From Petrosia ficiformis (Eukaryota; Porifera; Demospongiae; Haplosclerida; Petrosiidae), in contig OX345636.1 in the NCBI GenBank assembly GCA_947044365.1, positions 8,142,001 to 8,206,000 on the forward strand: DNA of 64,000 nucleotides, read 5' to 3'. Shown here piece after piece: positions 1 to 11,389 of the stretch; the stretch's first letter is position 1; every line of letters starts with the position of its first letter. The position numbers and the translations under genes were made by a program. The notes under the pieces were generated by a model, which had not been told where the DNA came from, did no database searches, and saw only the letters and a list, made by a program, of their open reading frames with translations.

Positions 1-157
1 CATGTATCTACACATGTCTTTTTACATTATACATGTACATGTACACATGTACTTTTACATTAAACATCTACATGTATGTACACATGTCATTTTACATTAT
101 ACATGCACATGTATACAGGCATATGAGATGTTTGATTCGGACACTGCCAGCTGAGCT

Positions 158-230
158 GCTTTGGTAGCTCAGTTGGTAGAGCATCTGTCCGGAGTGCAGA
201 GTGTCATGGGTTCGAATCCCAACTGAGGCA
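158..230 (+). other. tRNA-like head of a SINE (cloverleaf with GGA anticodon position)
   Basis: A 73-nt cloverleaf can be drawn: acceptor 158-164 with 223-229 (several G-T pairs), D arm GCTC/GAGC, anticodon stem 184-188 with 196-200, 5-nt variable loop, and a T arm with loop TTCGAAT. The anticodon position reads GGA (serine), but the long variable arm of tRNA-Ser is absent. Position 33, almost always T, is C, and the outer T-stem pair is A-A. These defects, plus the SINE-like 3' body, argue for a tRNA-derived retroposon head carrying Pol III A and B boxes rather than a working tRNA. A tRNA scan would settle it. Confidence 0.6.
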
Positions 231-300
231 ACTCTCATTTTTCATTTTTCCATTGCGTGGTGTCTTTCTTTCTTTCTTTGTTTCATCTCAGATAACATCA
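158..300 (+). mobile_element. tRNA-derived SINE with (CTTT)n tract
   Basis: The tRNA-like head is followed by a body starting AACTCTCATTTTTCATTTTT, a CTTT-repeat tract and GATAACATC. The same body and tail without the head recur at 12600-12684, which shows a dispersed unit with variable CTTT length and 5' truncation, as expected of a SINE. Confidence 0.6.
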
Positions 301-431
301 TGTATGTACACATGTCTTTTACATTATACATGTACATGTACATGTACACATGTACTTTTACATTAAACATGTACATGTATGTACACATGTCATGTTACAT
401 TATACATGTACACAATGTACATGTACATGTA

Positions 432-1105
432 TGAATTATGTTTCATGTACATGTACTTGTACATGTATTTATACATGTACAGCTATATAAACGTCTATTG
501 ATGTGTATACAAAGTCAAAGAATCTTTTCTTTGCTCCTGGCATTGTTTCTATAATTACAGTGGAACACAACTGCTATATTATTGTAACACAATTGAACAG
601 AACTTGTTAACCATACTATAAACAAGATATATTTCTGTACAGCATGATGTAATCAGTATTTACTTAATACTTCAATTTGTGAAACCTTCATTTTGTGGGA
701 TATAAGAAGTCTTCATGTACTACAAGTTGGTGGATATAATGTGCTTGTATTGGTACCAGGGTAAATATATGCACAAAGGTTGTAATATTTGTGCATAGGT
801 ACTGACCTTTGAATGTACATTTTCATATTCAAAAGGTATAGCTTTACTAAATGCATATTACATGTACATGTATGTATTTTACCCACATCCCTCAAGAATA
901 ATTCATGAGCTAAAAGGTGATGTACTAGTTATTCAATTTTCATAATAATTATGTGTAAGAATATCATGTTACTACAAAGGGACTATATAGTTTGATTTCT
1001 ACAGCAATAATTATGTTGACCAGATAAGAACATAATTTGTGTATTGTAATAATTATTTTCTAAACTATTGTAAAGTCTTAATTGAGATATAACAAGATAT
1101 ATATA
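432..1105. repeat. Local duplication, unit 1 (partner 2232-2770)
   Basis: The stretch matches 2232-2770 in the same orientation at about 1.8 kb offset. Shared blocks include CAGCTATATAAAC (481 and 2281), TTTGCTCCTGGC, and a block around TTATGTTGACCAG (1011 and 2677). Insertions and deletions separate the copies. No gene is visible in it. Confidence 0.75.
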
Positions 1106-1111
1106 TTAATA

Positions 1112-1766
1112 GTTTAATAGTATCCATGTACATGTACAATATAAAAGTATCAAATCAGACTGTTTATTTACCTTTAAAACTCTTTTGTGTTTGAATGTCC
1201 TGATATCAATACTAATATCATATATACTGGTTGCATGGTTAGTACTGTTACTTATTAATCACATGTTTTTAATTAAGTACATACTACATCCTTTATCATG
1301 ATTTATTCCACACATACATGTTAAACACATGTGTATAATATTATAATAACATCTTTTTTGATAGTGACAACATGTTTATCATGAGGATTATTTCCCTCGC
1401 AGTATATAACTAGTTTGTTCTCAAATAATTGGATATCAAAATGTATCTTCAGCTTATATCAATCCACATTTACCATTTTCTCATAGCATGTTAACCAATG
1501 AGTACCAATACACCTCTACCAACATATCTGATAGCTGTATGGCTCTGTGATAAACAGTCTTATAGGTTATGATAATTTGATCACATGACCTTTAAACACT
1601 CGCATTTCATAATATTTGATATCCAGGGAAATGGATACCACATTTAGTGGGCTTCCTATATGTACAATGTATATAGAAAATGGCAGAAATGTGAGACGAT
1701 GAGAGAATTACTAGTCATTAGGGGCAGTATGTTAGTCAGGGCATGATCACTGAACCATAGTGTGTA
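1112..1766. repeat. Segmental duplication block, left copy (partner 39882-40538)
   Basis: About 655 bp match 39882-40538 almost base for base in the same orientation, starting GTTTAATAGTATCCATG and ending CATAGTGTGTA. Both copies lie 3' of the MATH exon of a TRAF-like gene, so the block belongs to the same duplication as the two genes. I see no coding potential. Confidence 0.9.
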
Positions 1767-2029
1767 CGAAGTTGCGTCATTCCCGGGGGGCTCAGTCAAT
1801 TAATTGGCGTGACACGTACTAGAACTCGCACTCGAACTCAGCAGAATAAAAGCTGCTTGTAGCTTACATAGAATTAGAAACTGGAACTACTAGGTAACTA
1901 TTCTACCTTCTTTAAAAGGTAAACAAAGTAGATAATCAAAATAATAACTGTAATAGGCTGTTGTGTTACAGGCATGATAAAGTCAGCGATGATTACTGAA
2001 TGCTGGACACCAAAAGCAATCATAGGGAT
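1767..2029 (+). mobile_element. ATCCCTATGATTGC-family TIR element, partial copy
   Basis: The sequence begins AGTTGC.TCATTCCCGGGG and ends GCAATCATAGGGAT, as in the copies at 24841-25300, 26838-27231 and 37797-38220 (inverted). The left TIR is missing here. It sits exactly where homology to the right-hand segmental duplicate stops, so it is absent from the 39.9-40.5 kb copy. Confidence 0.6.
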
Positions 2030-2231
2030 ACGTTTTTCTTGTTTTTATTAAGTACATACATCCTTTATCAGGATTTATTCCAGTTAAACACGTGTAAAAT
2101 GTACATGTACATACATGTAAGTGTCACTTTGTTTCTATATTACTTGTTAGACACAGGAGTGTATCCACAAGATTATGAGTTGTCTGGTGTGTGTATGTAC
2201 ACATTTCCTTTTACATTATACATGTACATGT

Positions 2232-2770
2232 ATGAATTATGTTTCATGTACATGTACTTGTACATGTGTTTATACATGTACAGCTATATAAACTTCTGTT
2301 GATGTGTATACAAAGACAAAGAATCTTTTCTTTGCTCCTGGCTATAATTACAGTGGAACACAACTATACTATTGAAAGGTATATTATTGTAACACAATTG
2401 AACAGAACCTGTTAACCATACTAGAAACAAGATGTACTTCTGTACAGGATGATGTAATCAGTATTTACTTATATTTCAACCTTCATTTTGTGGGACATAA
2501 GAAGTCTTCATGTACTACAGGTTGGTGGATATAATGTGCTTGTATTGGACCAAGGTAAATATGAACAAAGGTTGTAATCTTTGTGCATAGGTACTGACCT
2601 TTGAATGTACATTTTCACATTCAAAGAGTATAGCTTTGCTAAATGTGTATACTTTGATTACTACAGTGATAATTATGTTGACCAGTTTACTAAGATAACA
2701 GCATAATTCATATGTTGTAATAATTATTTTCTACACAATTGTTAAGTCTCGATTTGGATATAACAAGTTG
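2232..2770. repeat. Local duplication, unit 2 (partner 432-1105)
   Basis: This is the second copy of the 432-1105 sequence, with scattered substitutions and small gaps. It runs up to the 3' side of the MATH exon at 2819. Confidence 0.75.
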
Positions 2771-2818
2771 TAAAACAGTATGTACTACACTGAGTGTAAT
2801 GTAACACAATTATATTAC

Positions 2819-5800
2819 CTGTTGGTAAAGTGATTTTGTGTATTTCAATGCACAAAGTATCGTTGTGTAAATACGCACGGTTATTTTCCTGGTCAAGGTG
2901 TAGGTTATCGTGAGATATTAAATCAAGACCCCACCCCGGTGCTCTTTCTCCTTCAATAACTCTTGATCTACACTCAATGTCAATACTCTCGTTGAATTGA
3001 ATGATCTTCTCCACATGTTGTTTATCCTCCTTCCAGTTGAGTAGTCGTATAGTGATATCACCTTTGAATGGCCATTGTAGGTATTGATCATTTTCTCCCT
3101 TCATCAGACACACAAACATGGAAACATGCGAGGCTTTACCATCACCATCCCCATTTGCATCCACTCTTAACTCTAACTTATAGCCACCTATTCTGGTATA
3201 GAAAGGTGGACTATAGTATGTATTGTTAAGTTTTTTGTGTTCAGAAAAGTTAACAATGTTTATTATAAATGGTGAAATAGACTTTGTAGTTTTAGGAGGA
3301 GGAGGATACCAAATGGGAACTACAATTCCTATAAAAATTAATTAATTCAGCGAATGAAATGATAATAATTCATTATACACACTTACATTTAACTCTTTAC
3401 CGACTATAATTGAAATAAGCATTTTCGTTATTAACCTAAATTTAATTAGGAAATATTGTGTGGGTGGAGCCTTAAGGTCTATATAGCTTTATTCAACTCT
3501 ATAACTCTCATATTTTATAATACTCAAAATTCTAACTTACTATGTGGAAAGAAGATTCTTTAACAAACAAACAAGGAGTTATTAATCATTTAGAATGGAC
3601 ATTGTAATTAGTTGTGAAATTCTTCATTACCATTATGGATGTTTAATTGTAGCATTATAAATCATACTATCACAATAATATTATCACTTGAATGTATTAC
3701 ATATTCCTAAAGGACATTTGTTGGGATTCAAGGATGGCCTTTTACTGAATGCATGCACATGTGTGTAATATCTTTATATTCGGTATACATATTTTAATGC
3801 TAAGCAGTGGGAGGTCTTTCCTGTGAAGTATTTAATTACTAATTCCCACCACTTGTTAAAATCAACACACAAGTCTATCCTAAGGATCTCATAGTCCTGG
3901 TTATGCAGGTGTTCAACACACTAATCTGCAGACTCTCTAATTATTTGTTTGCTTGCACAGTTAAGTGCCTGTGATATCATTATTGTGCTAGTATGTATTT
4001 TGGGAGGATGTTTTACCTACTCATAACCACTTCAGTGTATACTCGTTTGTATAATACTATCCACATAAAACTCCTTATATGGAAGTTTTTATAAATAAAA
4101 TTAGACAATCTGTGTTCCCAGGATTGGAAGCTGCTTTGCTGTTTCACTGTTCTTAAGTTTCTGACAATAATTATATTAGTACAGCATAGATGGTGTACTA
4201 ATATAGTTTCACTGTTCATATGCTTTTGGTAATACATCTATGCTGTACTAATATACATATTGTCATTTCATTGATTATAAACATTATACATGTATCTCCT
4301 GTATCACATGTGCTGATTGATGAGAAATGATATTTACAAGTGTTAAAAAGGTCTACCAATTATTTATTAATTATTGACTACACATATATTCTTACTCCCA
4401 GTTCACGACTATAATTGTAAAATAATCAGATTCTATAACTTGCATAGCTGCAGATAAGACATTCATTGTTACTGACAGGTTTAGAGAATATGTGCTGGTT
4501 TTGAATTATGCACTTTAACATTGAGTATGCTTAAAATGTCAGTAAATACAATACCTTTCATTCGTGATAACTGTTGTTTCAACTGTAGTATTCTACGAGA
4601 ATTGTGTAAATCATTGGCTTGTATTTGTGCTAGTAGTTCTTCATGATCTCTGGTTATTTTCTCATGTAGCTTTCTCAGTTCTCTGAGCTCTTCTTCCATC
4701 AGCTGGTGTAGCTTATCTGCCCTTTCGCGTACCATTTTAAACTCCCTCATCATTTCTTCCTTGCCTTCCATGAACTCATGTTCCATTTCTCTTCCATATT
4801 TCTCATAAACTTCTTCTAATATCTCTTCACACTCTTCCTCTGTAACATCCTCTAGTAACATCATCAGCTCATCTGGAACTGTCTGGACTATTTCTTTTCT
4901 GCTTGCTTCAACCTTCTCTTGCAGCATATCGATTTCCTCTTGTATTATATTGGTTTCACTAGTTGTCTCCTCCACATATAGACACTCATTAGTAAGGTGT
5001 CTCTCTAGATCACCCAGCTCTCCCACCCATTCACACCCTTTCTCATTGTTTGTACAACGAAGTCTCAATTTCAATAGTTCACCATGTTGTTTTCTATTAA
5101 ATATGTTAGCATACTCTTTTGTACTACAAGAGGGACAGGACTGTTTATTTGCTCTAGTATGTTCTATACACACCTGAAAATATCAATGATTATAATAATA
5201 ATTAATATTATTGATTATGATTTGTTCATAGTTATAGAGATTATGACTATTTTCATGTTTTACTGAGTATTCTATATACATGTGTACTACTGTGCAAGTG
5301 AAAATCAGTCTTATTTGAATTTCAAGTTTTTACGTTCAACTGCTCGTTTCTCAGTCGACTAGTTCCAGAATTTAACAAAATTTTGTAACTAAGAAGTTAT
5401 TTTAGGGAGTTGAATTAGCTTTGCTAATAAGATGATATCCCCACTTAGAAAAAAATTGGAAATCAAGTAAGACTGTTTTTTTGCATACACAGTCTGGAGC
5501 TCATAGCCCTGATAAAATCAATAGCAGAAACAAACAGCACTATATATTTAATGTTAAAATAAGCATAAGGTACATGTATGTCTAGTATTTAAATTATAAT
5601 TCTGTACAATAATAATTATCATATTGGATTAGTTCACTTGTTAGAATTCTTCATAATAATGCGTTACCTGACAAATAGGAGTTCCACAACACACTAACAC
5701 ATGTGGTTCTCTAACTACTAACAGACACACTGGACAATGAGGTGTTTCTGGAGGAAGATCAAGAAATAGTTGATCTTCATATCCACCAGTAGGTAGTGAT

Positions 5801-5832
5801 TCATGAACAGTGATATTAGAAATAGCCATCAT
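2819..5832 (-). CDS. TRAF-like RING/zf-TRAF/coiled-coil/MATH protein, copy 1
   Basis: Three exons join in phase on the minus strand: 5832-5668 (55 codons, ATG at 5832), 5173-4555 and 3328-2819, with GT-AG introns and a phase-1 second junction. The joined protein has a RING-like finger (CPVC at 33-36 to CPSC near 68-71), a TRAF-type CCHC zinc finger (C95 to C119), a charged coiled coil (about 130-255) and a MATH domain (about 275-431). TRAF-family proteins act as E3 ligases or adaptors at cytoplasmic receptor tails; the role here is inferred from domain order only. The RING has Thr where C-G-H normally places the zinc-binding His. The last exon ends in a phase-1 donor at 2818, so a further exon, possibly beyond the left edge, should supply the stop. 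The paralogue is at 44897-40930. Confidence 0.85.
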
Positions 5833-6655
5833 AGGAAGTGTAGTATACTATGACACACCCAAACTACCTAATCTAGTTATGTATTTCACACTCTACTATT
5901 ATCTAATCATAAGTGTACACTCAACATCATGAAAAGATAAACATCATCTTTACTATAATTATATCATCATTAGAAATATGAAATGTAATATTGAAATTAG
6001 TATAACACAAACTGCAATAGATAAATTTCCTATCATTGATTTAGTATTATTGAATAATACATTATACACACCATAACAAGATTAAAGCCAGTGCAGTGAG
6101 CATTTAGTATTCATTATAATATTATATTATCTTGAAGTTGATTGTAGTCCATCTCTAGGTCAATATCAGATGCTGTATATATAATTATGATAGGGTTATA
6201 ATAATTATATTTATTATGAAAATCATTTTTCTTACTTTCAAATGTGTATTGTTGATGATGAAATATCTTGCATATCTGAAAATTATAAAACCAATTACTA
6301 TAAAGTATAATGAGAATTTATTATAGTACATTATAATTATAATATGTTATAATACCATGGTACATGGGCAATACCATGGGGCTCATAAGAAGAGGTAATT
6401 ACTTTACAGTTTACATAAAGGTCTCCAGTTTCAAGTGATAATTCAAGTGTACTAAGTGTTTGTTTTCAGTTTGTCTCCTCCCTACATCACTTGTAAAGAC
6501 TTCCCTTTGTGTACCTTAATTGCATTCCATTGACAAATTTTATAATCACCATGGAGATGTCTACTTATACAGCCTGTGGCTTGAGCTCCTAATGAACTGG
6601 TGATTATATCGATCCTTCAATTAATATATCACATAATTGTAATGAGTGATAGTAT
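5833..6655. promoter_or_regulatory. Duplicated 5' flank of TRAF-like copy 1 (putative promoter region)
   Basis: This AT-rich flank matches 44898-45875 closely, including the sequence just upstream of the ATG and a conserved stretch ending near TGTAATGAGTG. The right copy carries an extra insertion at about 45650-45830. No core promoter motif can be assigned with confidence. Homology stops where the BEL/Pao LTR seems to begin. Confidence 0.45.
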
Positions 6656-6656
6656 T

Positions 6657-6841
6657 TGTGATGTAAATTTGATTATGAATATTATTATTGTTTATTGATT
6701 TGACTATGAATATTGTTGTAGTTTTAATTGAATGAAAAATAAACAAGTTGTTGTGAAACTGAGTGCGTATCAAGGGCGAATAAGTGTCGAACAAAGATCA
6801 AGTCAGACAATTGAAGTTATATTACATGGTCCGCCGAACCG
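6657..6841 (+). mobile_element. Putative BEL/Pao 5' LTR end and primer-binding site
   Basis: Homology to the duplicated TRAF flank stops near 6655. A candidate LTR then runs from TGTGATG to CA at 6825-6826, with AATAAA near 6737. It is followed directly by TGGTCCGCCGAACCGG, which has the TGG start typical of a tRNA-primed binding site. No matching 3' LTR was found, so the boundaries are tentative. Confidence 0.4.
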
Positions 6842-6937
6842 GATTAGTCGACTCTCTTGAGCTGTTTCAGCCGTATCGTGAACGAGAGACAGAAATTTGT
6901 GATCACCACGTGGTATTCCAATTGACGCCCAAAGAAG

Positions 6938-8040
6938 ATGAGTGAATACGCTCGACAGAAACGAATACGAGGAGGACACCGAGGCTCTACTACTCGTACT
7001 TTGACGAAAGTAGACGAAGCACTGACAGAGGAGAGTACAGACATTCTAAAACTAATGCAACTGAAACAATCACTTGAAGAAAAGGTAACTATTTTGACCA
7101 CACTCGATGAGAAGATACTGGAAAAGACCCCTGATGAAGAAGTGGAGGAGGAAATACAGCAGTCGGATATCTTTGCTGAAAGAATTCAACTAACCATCAT
7201 AAAATTGACGAAGGTATTGGGAGAAATTGAAAAAATGAGTGATGGTGCTACAGATACAAGTACCGATAGGAGGACACCTTCATGATCTACGTCCCTGTCA
7301 CCATCAAGATCTCCAACCCCGACACCTCGTGTGAGTCCTCCCTCTGAAACAGTCACAGCAACTGTATCCAGCACTACGAAGGTGAAGCTACCTAAACTGT
7401 CACTTAAGAAGTTTAACGGAGATGAGTCAAGATGGACCAGTTTCTGGGATTCCTTCGAATCGGCTGTTCATCGAAACACCGACCTCTCAGATGTTGACAA
7501 ATTCAACTACTTAACGTCAATGATTGAGCACAGTGCATCCGAAGCAATAGCAGGCCTCTCCCTTACAGCATCCAACTACAAGGATACTGAAGAGGAGGTT
7601 TGGGAACAAACAAGTAATTGTCAACAAACACATGGAGATTCTCTCCGAGTTACATCAGATGCCTACGGTACTCTGCTTTCATCCGTACTGATGAACAAGT
7701 TGCCGTCTGAGTTGAGACTTGTAGTGAGCAGACACATCGCTGGAGATAATTAGGAACTAGACCCATTGATGGAACTGATTGAACAAGAAATCGAAGCTAG
7801 AGAGAGAGCTGATACAAGACAATAACCTCATCTACATCACGTGATTACAGAAGGTTCATACCATTTACAACAGCCACATTCGTAGTTGGAAGTCAAAAGG
7901 TAAACTGTTGCTACTGCAGAGAATCACATTTTCCAAGTGTTTGTAAATCTGTGACTGACGTTGAAACTAGGAAGCAAGTTTTAGGAGAGAAGGGAGATGT
8001 TCATACATTCTGAAGATGATATTGAATTTTGGAGTGCTCT
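6938..8040 (+). pseudogene. BEL/Pao retrotransposon gag remnant (DUF1759-like)
   Basis: The reading frame starts MSEYARQKR, has a charged helical N-terminus and then a DUF1759-like core with LPKLSLKKFNGDESRW, FWDSFESAVH and LSDVDKFNYL, hallmarks of BEL/Pao gag. A later segment has a zinc-knuckle-like CCYCRESHFPSVC. An in-frame TGA at 7283-7285 (same frame continues), an in-frame TAG at 7751-7753 and a further TAA at about 7826 interrupt it. Sequence between EEEVWEQ and LRVTSDAYG appears shortened. No protease, reverse transcriptase or integrase follows, so this is a 3'-truncated relic. Confidence 0.8.
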
Positions 8041-8082
8041 GTTGGAAAAGGCTTATGCTAAGTATATTTAGTTGTGTGATTA

Positions 8083-8099
8083 TATACATATATATATAT

Positions 8100-8131
<32 letters not shown>

Positions 8132-8155
8132 ATTATACATGTATATATATATAGT
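8083..8155. repeat. (TA)n microsatellite
   Basis: Near-pure TA dinucleotides sit between the gag relic and the next dispersed element. Comparable TA tracts lie at 15370-15476, 16283-16368, 36358-36411, 53596-53742 and 60513-60556. Confidence 0.85.
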
Positions 8156-8308
8156 ATTGTGTTGCTTTAGTAACTATAACTATAACTAAATTACATGTTT
8201 GTAACTAAAAATGGGCACTTTTAGTTAGTTAACACCCTTTTAGTAAGCCTAATATTGTTTTAGTTAATTAACTATAACTATAACTAAATTGTGAGAAACT
8301 ACTAGAAG
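8153..8308 (+). repeat. Dispersed AACTATAACTA-bearing repeat, plus-oriented copy
   Basis: The repeat contains AACTATAACTATAACTAAA at both ends and CCCTTTTAGTAAGCC inside. A clear reverse-complement copy lies at 12722-12875. It may be a short non-autonomous element, but I see no terminal inverted repeats. Confidence 0.6.
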
Positions 8309-8459
8309 TGAAACAACACTAATATACATGTACTTGTTCATGAATGTCTTATTCATTATCTATCCGTTCATCTAATCTCACCTCCTTCATCCACCCATCA
8401 TTCATCAACCCATTGATTTGTTATTCATCCAATCATCTATTCATTAATCCATTCATTCA

Positions 8460-8945
8460 TCCACTCACCCTCCAGTATTCGATCATCATTCATTCATCCA
8501 CTCATCCTCCAGTATTCGATCATCATTCATTCATCCACTCATCCTCCAGTATTCAATCATCATTCATTCATCCACTCACCCTCCAGTATTCATCATCATT
8601 CATTCATCCACTCATCCTCCAGTATTCAATCATCATTCATTCATCCACTCACCCTCCAGTATTCATCATCATTCATTCATCCACTCATCCTCCAGTATTC
8701 AATCATCATTCATTCATCCACTCATCCTCCAGTATTCGATCATCATTCATTCATCTATGTATCTATTCATCTTTTTTTATCTATCTCTCCATCCATCCAT
8801 CTATTTATCCATAGATCCACCTTTTCATTCATCAATTTTATGTATCCATTCATCCATTTATTCACTCATTCATTCATTCATCCATCTATCTCTCTATTTG
8901 TCCATCCAAGGCATCCATCCATCTATTACTAATTCATTTATCTAT
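8460..8945. repeat. 37-bp minisatellite followed by (CATY)n tract
   Basis: About eight copies of a unit containing CATTCATCCACTCATCCTCC occupy 8460-8755, alternating between slightly different lengths. Degenerate CATT/CATC tetranucleotides continue to about 8945. The open frame across it reads only H, P, S, I and F residues and is a repeat artefact. The tract abuts the first recognisable calpain exon. Confidence 0.8.
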
Positions 8946-9426
8946 CTACATGTAGACTATACAGTGGTTACGAGACTCTGAAAGGAGGCAAGACTTCAGA
9001 ACAAATGACTGATTTCACAGGGGGTGTGGTTGAAAGTTAGAAGCGTCAACCGGATATGTTTGGTAATATATTGCGTAGTTTATCAGACTCCTCATGAGCT
9101 GTTCCATTGAAGTAAAACAAAGTAAAAAGTACATGCATCTCTTTTTTTTCATCATGTTTTTCTCTTTTTTTAGGCTACTGGACGACAGGATATAGAGGCA
9201 AAGCTTGCTTCAGGTCTGATCAAGGGACACGCCTATTCTGTTACTGGAGCAACAACAGTAATGAAGATGTTGTTATTAAAAAACTGAAATCTATATACTT
9301 ATTATGCTATGTAGGTGACTGTGAGTGGAAAAACTGTGAAACTACTTCGAATTTGTAACCCATGGGGACAAAAAGAGTGGAATGGAGACTGGAGTGACAA
9401 GTAAGTGTATGCACATGTGTTCATCT

Positions 9427-10390
9427 ACTACACAGTACAAATGCTCATACATGTACATATGTGTATAATTATGTACTAGTGTACTTGTGTGTTCATAGGT
9501 ATGTACTACATAGTACAGGTGCTCATGCATGTACATATGTGTATAATTATGCACTAGTGTACTTGTGTGTTCATAGGTATGTACTACACAATACACTGTA
9601 AAAATAGAAAATAACAAATATATTGGTTAGTACAGTTGCAAGGATTTAACAATTAGGTGGTTGTTCAGTATACATATATCTAACACCATAGCTATTTTGG
9701 TCTAATTATATTAAAATACGTAAAAGATATATGTACCTATTGTAATCAATTAGCATGCCTAATATCTTAAATTAGATGCATAAAGAAGGTTTGGCAACCT
9801 AGAATGGTTCAATTAAAATAAATATTCTACTTTTTACATCTAATAGACAGCATAAGGATAATGAGATTACAATTATTTGATTATAATTGCATTATATGGA
9901 TAATAACATACACAACCAATTAAATTATAATTCCTTGCAACTGTACTAACAAATAAATTTGTTATTTTAACAATTTTATTTTTACTGTGTACAAGTGCTC
10001 ATACATGTACATATGTGTATAATTATGTACTAGTGTACTTGTGTGTTCATAGGTATGTACTACATAGTACAGGTGCTCATGCATGTACATATGTGTATAA
10101 TTATGTACTAGTGTACTTGTGTGTTTATAGGTATGTACTACACAGTACAAGTACTCATACATGTACATATGTGTATAATTATGTACTAGTGTACTTGTGT
10201 GTTCATAGGTATGTACTACACAGTACAAATGCTCATACATGTACATATGTGTATAATTACGTACTAGTGTACTTGTGTGTTCATAGCTATGTACTACACA
10301 GTACAAGTGCTCATACATGTACATATGTGTATAATTATGTACTAGTGTACTTGTGTGTTCATATATATGTACTACACTGTACAAGTACCA
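9427..10390. repeat. 78-bp minisatellite in the calpain third intron
   Basis: A unit containing CTACACAGTACAAGTGCTC and TGTACTTGTGTGTTCATAGG repeats at 78 bp, with about two copies before and five after a MITE at 9594-9989. The frames on both strands stay open because 78 is a multiple of 3, which produces spurious ORFs on each strand. Confidence 0.9.
9594..9989. mobile_element. 396-bp MITE with TA target duplication
   Basis: Terminal inverted repeats begin CACTGTAAAAATA on the left and CACAGTAAAAATA on the right, and extend about 50 bp through TTAGTACAGTTGCAAGGA. TA dinucleotides flank at 9592-9593 and 9990-9991. Removing the element restores the 78-bp minisatellite unit, which proves insertion into the array. 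TIR and TA duplication suggest the Tc1/mariner group. It has no coding capacity. Confidence 0.9.
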
Positions 10391-10937
10391 GTAGTCAAGT
10401 ACAAATACATGTACACATACATGTACATGTACATGTATGTGTACATGTACGTGTACATGTACATATGTGTATTCCTATTTTGTATATTATAGTTCTCCAA
10501 CATGGAAGAAATTACCAGCTGCTAAGCATCGTGAACTCCAGGAAGATGGAGTAAAAGAGGATGGAGAGTTTTGGATGAGTTATGAAGATTTTATCAAACA
10601 CTTTACAGACTTTGAGATGTGTTCTGTTAATATTGACCAATTGTATGAAGATGAAAAGAGTGAGGATATAGAACAATCACAGATATAATAATATGTTTGA
10701 AGTCATTCATAAATAGACAGACAAATAGACAGACAAGTATACATACAGTTATGAATAAAGATACAGACACGTGTGAGACAAAACTGATGTTTTTAGACAT
10801 GAATAGAACAAACAAAGGAATGCTTTGCTAATCTTGTCTACATTGACAAAGGAAGGTAGTGATTATATTGAAGGCACACTCACAAGAGAAGTTCAATATG
10901 TTGCTCTATCTGTATTAACTGATAACAGTATTTATAT

Positions 10938-11265
10938 TAGTGCTGGGAATCAGTAGAGACATCAATATCGATTATTAGCACACCCAATATCGATTGATTA
11001 TCGATAATATCAGAAGAAGTAATTAATTACTTGACAGGAAAGACCCTCCACTAATTGGCATGAAATACATAATTTTGGTATCATGTACTAAATATAAAAC
11101 CAGTTGTAAGTTAAGTTACTAGGATGTTTTTAAAAAAACAAATGCCTTGTACTGAATGCACATGTGCATAAGTACAAATTGATATCTGGTCATGATATCA
11201 ATTATTCCTAAATATGCTATATCGATAATGATTATTGATATTTTGATTATCGAGACCCAGCACTA
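10938..11265. mobile_element. hAT-type MITE, ATCGAT-rich, copy 1
   Basis: The ends are TAGTGCTGGG and CCCAGCACTA, a 10-bp perfect inverted repeat. Flanks ATTTATAT and GTTTATAT fit an 8-bp target duplication with one change. The body is rich in ATCGAT and TCGATTGATTATCG. A related element in opposite orientation lies at 33157-33462. Confidence 0.75.
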
Positions 11266-11389
11266 GTTTATATATATACGAATTATTAATATTGATAAAG
11301 AAACCATATCTGTGTAACACTAGACATGATAATACATCAGTGTCAGTAACAGTATAGGACACTCTATCTTTTCATGTATATACAACATA

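Larger units (their letters stand above)
1..480. repeat. TACATG/ACATGT-rich low-complexity tract
   Basis: The tract is dominated by interleaved TACATG, ACATGT and TGTACA words in irregular tandem order, interrupted by the tRNA-headed SINE at 158-300. The same vocabulary recurs at 2095-2280, 10400-10460, 12240-12600 and 34540-34690, so it is a genome-wide simple-sequence habit. Open frames across it read only M, Y, V, H and T residues and are not credible genes. Confidence 0.7.
8956..10688 (+). pseudogene. Calpain (CysPC) 5'-truncated pseudogene
   Basis: Four exon-like blocks match the second half of a calpain protease core. Block 8956-9111 carries the GYETLKGGKTSE and DFTGG motifs. Block 9174-9257 carries GLIKGHAYSVTG with the catalytic His. 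Block 9315-9400 carries NPWGQKEWNG with the catalytic Asn. Block 10493-10688 carries DGEFWMSYEDF and ends in TAA. Junction phases agree for the last three. The first block has an in-frame TAG (S-stop-K, where calpains have S-Y-D-L) and a frameshift before LLMSCSIE. The exons carrying the catalytic Cys are absent, replaced by minisatellite. Calpains are calcium-dependent cytoplasmic proteases; this copy cannot make one. Confidence 0.85.

Noticed and set aside
158..230. Functional tRNA-Ser(GGA)
   Set aside because: C at position 33, no long variable arm, weak acceptor and T stems, and a SINE-like body directly downstream that recurs at 12600.
8344..8981. Long His/Ser/Pro-rich ORFs
   Set aside because: They are translations of the 37-bp and CATY tandem repeats with no domain or splice context.
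9342..10554. Overlapping ORFs on both strands with HTYEHTSTLVHNYTHM-type repeats
   Set aside because: The 78-bp minisatellite unit is a multiple of 3 and keeps several frames open; the sequence is an intron of the calpain pseudogene.
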